Source of the DNA: Paenibacillus solani | GTDB lineage: Bacteria; Bacillota; Bacilli; Paenibacillales; Paenibacillaceae | NCBI RefSeq assembly: GCF_001277345.1 | Contig: NZ_LIUT01000001.1 | Location: 1,022,897-1,086,896 of the forward strand | Reading direction: 5' to 3' | DNA length: 64,000 nt | In this document: positions 60,068 to 64,000 of the stretch, piece by piece | How the letters are laid out: every line of letters starts with the position of its first letter | Numbering within the stretch: the stretch's first letter is position 1 | Notes under the pieces: model-generated | The model's input: only the letters and a program-made list of their open reading frames with translations | Told to the model about the DNA's origin: nothing | The model's database searches: none | Program-made: the position numbers and the translations under genes

Positions 60068-62863
60068 ATGGAACAAAAGCAATGGCATCAGATGAATACG
60101 GATGAACTGCAGCATGAACTGCATACGCATCCGCAGCAGGGCCTCACGGAAGAGGAAGCCGGGGAGAGGCGGAAAAAAAGTGGCTATAATGAGCTCTCCG
60201 AGGGCGTTAAGATTTCTCCACTTGTACTGTTCTTGAATCAATTTAAGGACTTCATGGTGTTAGTGCTTCTTGGGGCTACCTTGGTGTCTGGATTGCTGGG
60301 TGAATATCTGGATGCTGTCACCATCGTGGCCATCATTCTGATCAACGGGATCCTTGGTTTCGTTCAGGAATTCAAGGCGGAACGGTCGCTTCGTGCTTTG
60401 AAGCAGCTGTCCGCGCCGATGTCCAGGGTCATCCGGGACGGTAAAGTGCTACAGGTTGCGGCCAGGGAACTCGTACCTGGCGATGTCGTGCTCGTTGAGA
60501 GTGGAGACCGAATCCCGGCAGACGTTCGCTGGTTTGAGGTGAACAGCTGCAGTGTTGAAGAGTCGGCTTTGACCGGTGAATCTCTGCCGGTTAACAAACA
60601 TGCCGAGCCTATCCTCGATGCGGATGTTCCGCTGGGAGACAGGAAGAACATCGGGTTTATGGGCACCATGGTGACTCGCGGCACGGCGAAGGGAGTTATC
60701 ATCCGCACCGGAATGGATACGGAGATGGGCAAGATTGCCGATTTGATCCAGAATACGGAGTCCCAGGAGACCCCGCTGCAGCATCGCTTGGAACAGCTTG
60801 GTAAAATTCTGATCGCCGTTTCACTGGGACTTACGATATTGGTGGTCATTGCAGGCATTCTGCATGGACAGCCTGCTACCGGTATGTTTCTGGCGGGTGT
60901 CAGTCTCGCGGTTGCAGCAATTCCCGAAGGGCTTCCGGCCATCGTTACGATTGCCCTCGCGCTTGGCGTGCAGCGTATGATTAAACGGAAGGCGATCGTA
61001 CGCAAACTGCCATCTGTGGAGACGCTCGGGTGTGCCTCGGTCATCTGTTCTGATAAAACCGGCACCCTCACCCAGAACAAAATGACGGTAACAAAGGTCT
61101 GGTTAGGAGGGCGTTCTCTGGAGGTTACTGGCCAGGGGTATGATCCAACTGGACAAATTCTCTATCATGGTAAACCTGTCGAGCTGCGCTCCGATCAGGG
61201 GCTGCGCAGATTACTCCAAATCAGCGGGCTGTGCAATAATGCCGAGATCTATGAGATCGTACAAGAAGAGAAGCGAAACAAGCGTAAGGCCAAGGAAGAA
61301 CCGCTGACTGCTGCTTGGGAGTTGAAGGGAGATCCGACAGAGGGCGCGTTACTGACATTATCCTCTAAAATGGGACTTAACCGGAGCAGTTTGAATACGA
61401 TCTATCAAAGAGACAGAGAGTTTCCGTTTGATTCGGAGCGGAAGCTGATGTCTGTAATTGTCAGCCATCAGGGAGGCCGCTTGCTCTGCACGAAAGGTGC
61501 GCCTGATGTCCTGCTGGATGCCTGTACCTACATCATGTGGGACGGAAACGTTGTTCCGCTTACCGCTACGCTTCGCCAGAAAGTGCTTGCCGCCAATGAA
61601 GGCATGGCCTCCGAAGCGCTGCGCGTACTTGGTTTGGCTTATCGGGATCTGCGTCCCTATGACAAGCCAGATACGGAACGAGAAGCCGAGAGCCAGCTTA
61701 TTTTTGTCGGATTGGCCGGAATGATCGATCCGCCGCGACGCGAAGTGCGCGATGCGATTGCAACATGCCGACGCGCGGGAATCAAGACTGTTATGATCAC
61801 GGGCGACCACCGGACAACCGCAGAAGCGATTGCCACCCAGCTTGGGATCCTGCCAAGGAATGGTCTGTCGTTATCGGGTCAGGAATTGTCCGGGATGGAT
61901 GACAAGGAACTGGATGCTCGGGTCGATCAGACCTATGTCTATGCCCGTGTATCGCCTGAGCATAAACTCCGGATAGTCAAATCGCTTCAGCGAAAAGGGC
62001 ATGTGGTTGCCATGACCGGAGACGGCGTGAACGATGCGCCAGCAATCAAGGCATCCGATATCGGGATTGCCATGGGCATCACGGGGACGGATGTGACCAA
62101 AGAAGCCTCGTCGCTGGTGCTCAGCGATGATAATTTTTCCACCATCGTTTCCGCGATCGAGGAGGGACGGAGCATCTATGAGAATATCCGCAAATTTATC
62201 CGTTACTTACTTGCTTCCAATGTCGGTGAAATTCTTACGATGTTTTTTGCGATGATGATGGGTCTGCCGCTGCCGCTCGTTCCAATCCAGATTCTGTGGG
62301 TAAATCTCGTCACGGACGGGCTACCGGCTATGGCGCTTGGAGTGGACCAGCCGGAAAAAGATCTGATGGAGCATAAACCCCGCGGAGCCAGAGAGAATAT
62401 TTTTGCCAGACGGCTTGGCTGGAAAATCATCAGCCGCGGTATTCTGATCGGCCTATGTACACTTGGGGCATTCTGGATTACGCTGCGCATCGCACCGAAT
62501 GATCCGGGTCAGCTGACTAAAGCACAATCTGTTGCCTTTGCGACGCTTGTCATGGCCCAGTTGATTCATGTGTTTGACTGCCGCAGCTCACGATCGATTT
62601 TCCACCGCAATCCGCTGCAGAACAAAGCGTTGGTCCTGGCTGTGTTATCCTCGGTCGTATTAATGCTTGGTGTCATGTACATTGAGTTGTTCCAGCCAAT
62701 CTTCAAAACTATGCCATTAAGCTTGAAAGAGTGGGCGTTGGTCCTTGTTGCTGCAGGCATTCCTACGTTCTTAATGGGAATCGGAAGCGTATGGGGTGGC
62801 AGAAGGAATAGACACCGGAACCGTCGCACAATGATAACGAATAGTGCAAATATTTCAGCCTGA
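60068..62863 (+). CDS. yloB: P-type calcium-transporting ATPase (SERCA-like, YloB)
   Basis: A 931-residue pump that exports Ca2+ using ATP. Seen are the phosphorylation motif CSDKTGTLTQNK, the TGES dephosphorylation loop (ALTGESLPV), IPEGLPAIVTI in helix 4, MITGDHRTTAEAI, TGDGVNDAPA and about ten membrane helices. The SERCA-type ion site residues in helices 4-6 support calcium. GGAGGG lies 9 bases before the ATG. Similar to B. subtilis YloB, a spore calcium pump, whose gene also lies next to yloA/rqcH. Confidence 0.93.
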   Translation: MEQKQWHQMNTDELQHELHTHPQQGLTEEEAGERRKKSGYNELSEGVKISPLVLFLNQFKDFMVLVLLGATLVSGLLGEYLDAVTIVAIILINGILGFVQEFKAERSLRALKQLSAPMSRVIRDGKVLQVAARELVPGDVVLVESGDRIPADVRWFEVNSCSVEESALTGESLPVNKHAEPILDADVPLGDRKNIGFMGTMVTRGTAKGVIIRTGMDTEMGKIADLIQNTESQETPLQHRLEQLGKILIAVSLGLTILVVIAGILHGQPATGMFLAGVSLAVAAIPEGLPAIVTIALALGVQRMIKRKAIVRKLPSVETLGCASVICSDKTGTLTQNKMTVTKVWLGGRSLEVTGQGYDPTGQILYHGKPVELRSDQGLRRLLQISGLCNNAEIYEIVQEEKRNKRKAKEEPLTAAWELKGDPTEGALLTLSSKMGLNRSSLNTIYQRDREFPFDSERKLMSVIVSHQGGRLLCTKGAPDVLLDACTYIMWDGNVVPLTATLRQKVLAANEGMASEALRVLGLAYRDLRPYDKPDTEREAESQLIFVGLAGMIDPPRREVRDAIATCRRAGIKTVMITGDHRTTAEAIATQLGILPRNGLSLSGQELSGMDDKELDARVDQTYVYARVSPEHKLRIVKSLQRKGHVVAMTGDGVNDAPAIKASDIGIAMGITGTDVTKEASSLVLSDDNFSTIVSAIEEGRSIYENIRKFIRYLLASNVGEILTMFFAMMMGLPLPLVPIQILWVNLVTDGLPAMALGVDQPEKDLMEHKPRGARENIFARRLGWKIISRGILIGLCTLGAFWITLRIAPNDPGQLTKAQSVAFATLVMAQLIHVFDCRSSRSIFHRNPLQNKALVLAVLSSVVLMLGVMYIELFQPIFKTMPLSLKEWALVLVAAGIPTFLMGIGSVWGGRRNRHRNRRTMITNSANISA

Positions 62864-62938
62864 AATGAATGGATGGCCCATCGACTCTCCGATATGCTAA
62901 GCACAAGCGAAGCAACTGCAGAGGAGATGGGTTTTACT

Positions 62939-63775
62939 ATGGAATTCACAAAAGTACATGGCCTTGGCAACGACTTTATTGTCATATACGGGGAGCCGGA
63001 AATACCTGCGGACGCATCCGCGCTTGCTGTAAAATTGTGCAACCGATATTTCGGTATCGGAGCGGACGGACTTGTTTATATTTTGCCTTCCGCTAAGGCT
63101 GATTTCATGATGCGGATTATCAATTCGGATGGCTCTGAAGCCGAACAGTGCGGCAACGCCATCCGCTGCATCGCGAAATATGTATATGACAACGGTTATA
63201 TAGGCCGAGAGGAGATTACGATAGAAACGATAGGCGCCGGAGTACAGAAACTGCACTTGATGGTACAGGATGGACATGTATGCAAGGTGCGGGTAGATAT
63301 GGGGGAGCCTGTATTAGACGGCTTGAGCGTGCCTACGACGATGGAACTCGATTCGATTGTAAATCAGCCTATTATAGTGGATGGACGGGAATTTCGCATC
63401 ACGGCATTGTCCATGGGCAATCCGCATTGCGTCATTTATGTGGATGACGTGGATCGCTTGGATCTCCTGGCATGGGGACCTAAGCTGGAGGCGTATCCCC
63501 TCTTCCCTCGCAAGACCAATGTGGAGTTTGTAAAGGTGAATTCGCGTATTCATATGGATATGCGGGTATGGGAACGCGGAGCTGGGCCAACACTGGCCTG
63601 CGGTACCGGAGCCTGTGCCACATTGGTATCCTCCGTGCTGAATGGTTTGACCGAGCGCTGTGCAACGATTTCCCTGGCAGGCGGAGATTTGATTATCGAG
63701 TGGGACGAAACCGACAATCACGTGTACATGACAGGGCCGGCGGAGGTTGTGTATAAGGGGACGATTGCAACTTAG
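62939..63775 (+). CDS. dapF: Diaminopimelate epimerase
   Basis: Converts LL- to meso-diaminopimelate for lysine and peptidoglycan synthesis. The 278-residue protein starts MEFTKVHGLGNDFI and holds both active cysteines, in SEAEQCGNAIRC and ACGTGACATL. MGNPHCVIYV is also family-typical. The start at 62939 was chosen by these conserved residues; GAGGAG lies 12 bases ahead. ATG 62927 and an upstream frame are less likely. Follows the calcium ATPase by 75 bases. Confidence 0.95.
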   Translation: MEFTKVHGLGNDFIVIYGEPEIPADASALAVKLCNRYFGIGADGLVYILPSAKADFMMRIINSDGSEAEQCGNAIRCIAKYVYDNGYIGREEITIETIGAGVQKLHLMVQDGHVCKVRVDMGEPVLDGLSVPTTMELDSIVNQPIIVDGREFRITALSMGNPHCVIYVDDVDRLDLLAWGPKLEAYPLFPRKTNVEFVKVNSRIHMDMRVWERGAGPTLACGTGACATLVSSVLNGLTERCATISLAGGDLIIEWDETDNHVYMTGPAEVVYKGTIAT

Positions 63776-63790
63776 GCCATGAGGTTGAAA

Positions 63791-64000
63791 GGGACTGACT
63801 CAAAATCTATTGGGCGTCGAAAGGTGTGCGTGGGTTCGCCTTGCTAATTGGCTAACCCCAGCATCTTGCAGTAATGTCTACTCGGATATTTTTATAAGTT
63901 TGTCTTGCAGGGATGGACACAGTGGGGCTGTCCCATAAGTAGGTTTGCTCACTTGACGGACAGTTCGTCAGATAAAAAAATGCGTCAAATGAAGAAATGG
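63791..64000. mobile_element. Possible insertion-sequence end region
   Basis: Two sequences look like transposon terminal repeats of a family common in Paenibacillus. These are GGGACTGACTCAAAAT (63791-63806) and GGGGCTGTCCCATAAG (63924-63939), in the same orientation. The second resembles the GGGGCTGTCCC ends of IS1182-type elements as I recall them. No transposase gene is visible before the edge, though ATGCGTCAAATG near 63981 might begin one. Judged by similarity to memory only. Confidence 0.35.

Noticed and set aside
1..64000. CRISPR arrays, prophage or large integrated element
   Set aside because: No evenly spaced repeats, phage structural genes or integrase were seen; apart from the Agr island and the right edge the gene order is chromosomal.

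Overview
The window looks like a stretch of chromosome from a Paenibacillus-type bacterium (Firmicutes, Bacillales). The reasons are strong AGGAGG-type ribosome sites, frequent TTG and GTG starts, U-rich hairpin terminators after most genes, a tyrosine T-box, and blocks of Bacillus gene order. Examples of that order are ytxJ-ccpA ... acuA/acsA ... tyrS-rpsD, the arginine decarboxylase with yktB, ylaN near ftsW, ylbF-ylbG, and rqcH next to a yloB-type calcium ATPase. Most of it is housekeeping DNA, with a few accessory islands. The origin is inferred from gene content only; no search was run.

Layout. 1-5.1 kb: the tail of an unknown gene, then two glycosidases for host or plant glycans (GH38 alpha-mannosidase and GcnA-like GH20 hexosaminidase). 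5.2-9.4 kb: a 52-residue protein, an exported L,D-transpeptidase that may start at ATT, an acetyltransferase, and a two-gene ABC exporter. 9.4-11.2 kb: an Agr-type peptide-signalling island, with a good promoter, a kinase-less AgrC-like membrane protein, AgrB, and an AgrD whose expected cysteine is serine; no kinase or response regulator is present. 11.4-18.7 kb: small lipoproteins, tRNA-Val, a 36-residue membrane peptide, an acetyltransferase, a metallo-beta-lactamase-fold enzyme, a DUF1292 protein, an arginine/lysine decarboxylase and YktB. 18.8-23.8 kb: 6-phosphogluconate dehydrogenase and two shikimate-pathway genes (kinase and EPSP synthase) around a rhodanese.

24-34 kb is a carbon-control region: a GlcNAc/glucose-type IICBA permease overlapping enzyme I, a DJ-1/PfpI protein, YtxJ, CcpA, MTA/SAH nucleosidase, then divergent acuA and acsA with a near-perfect CcpA box. 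34.3-40.4 kb: a class A penicillin-binding protein with a fibronectin tail, T-box-controlled tyrS, and rpsD with its own promoter and long leader. 40.4-50.9 kb: a GAF-GGDEF diguanylate cyclase, a lipoprotein, an M29 aminopeptidase, an HPr-like protein that lacks the histidine segment but keeps the serine site, YlaN, a Ca2+/H+ antiporter, an Asp23 protein, YugN-FtsW, a Nudix hydrolase and an M20 amidohydrolase.

50.9-64 kb: an XPB-type helicase translationally joined to a large partner protein, ylbF-ylbG, an unknown gene behind two striking palindromes, a LysR regulator, a PHP phosphoesterase, RqcH, a P-type calcium ATPase, dapF, and two sequences resembling insertion-sequence ends at the edge.

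Functionally, enzyme I, the IICBA permease, CcpA, the HPr-like protein and the cre-controlled acsA/acuA pair form a plausible carbon-source sensing set. The Agr island is the best candidate for an undescribed system; the XPB pair and the HPr-like protein come next.
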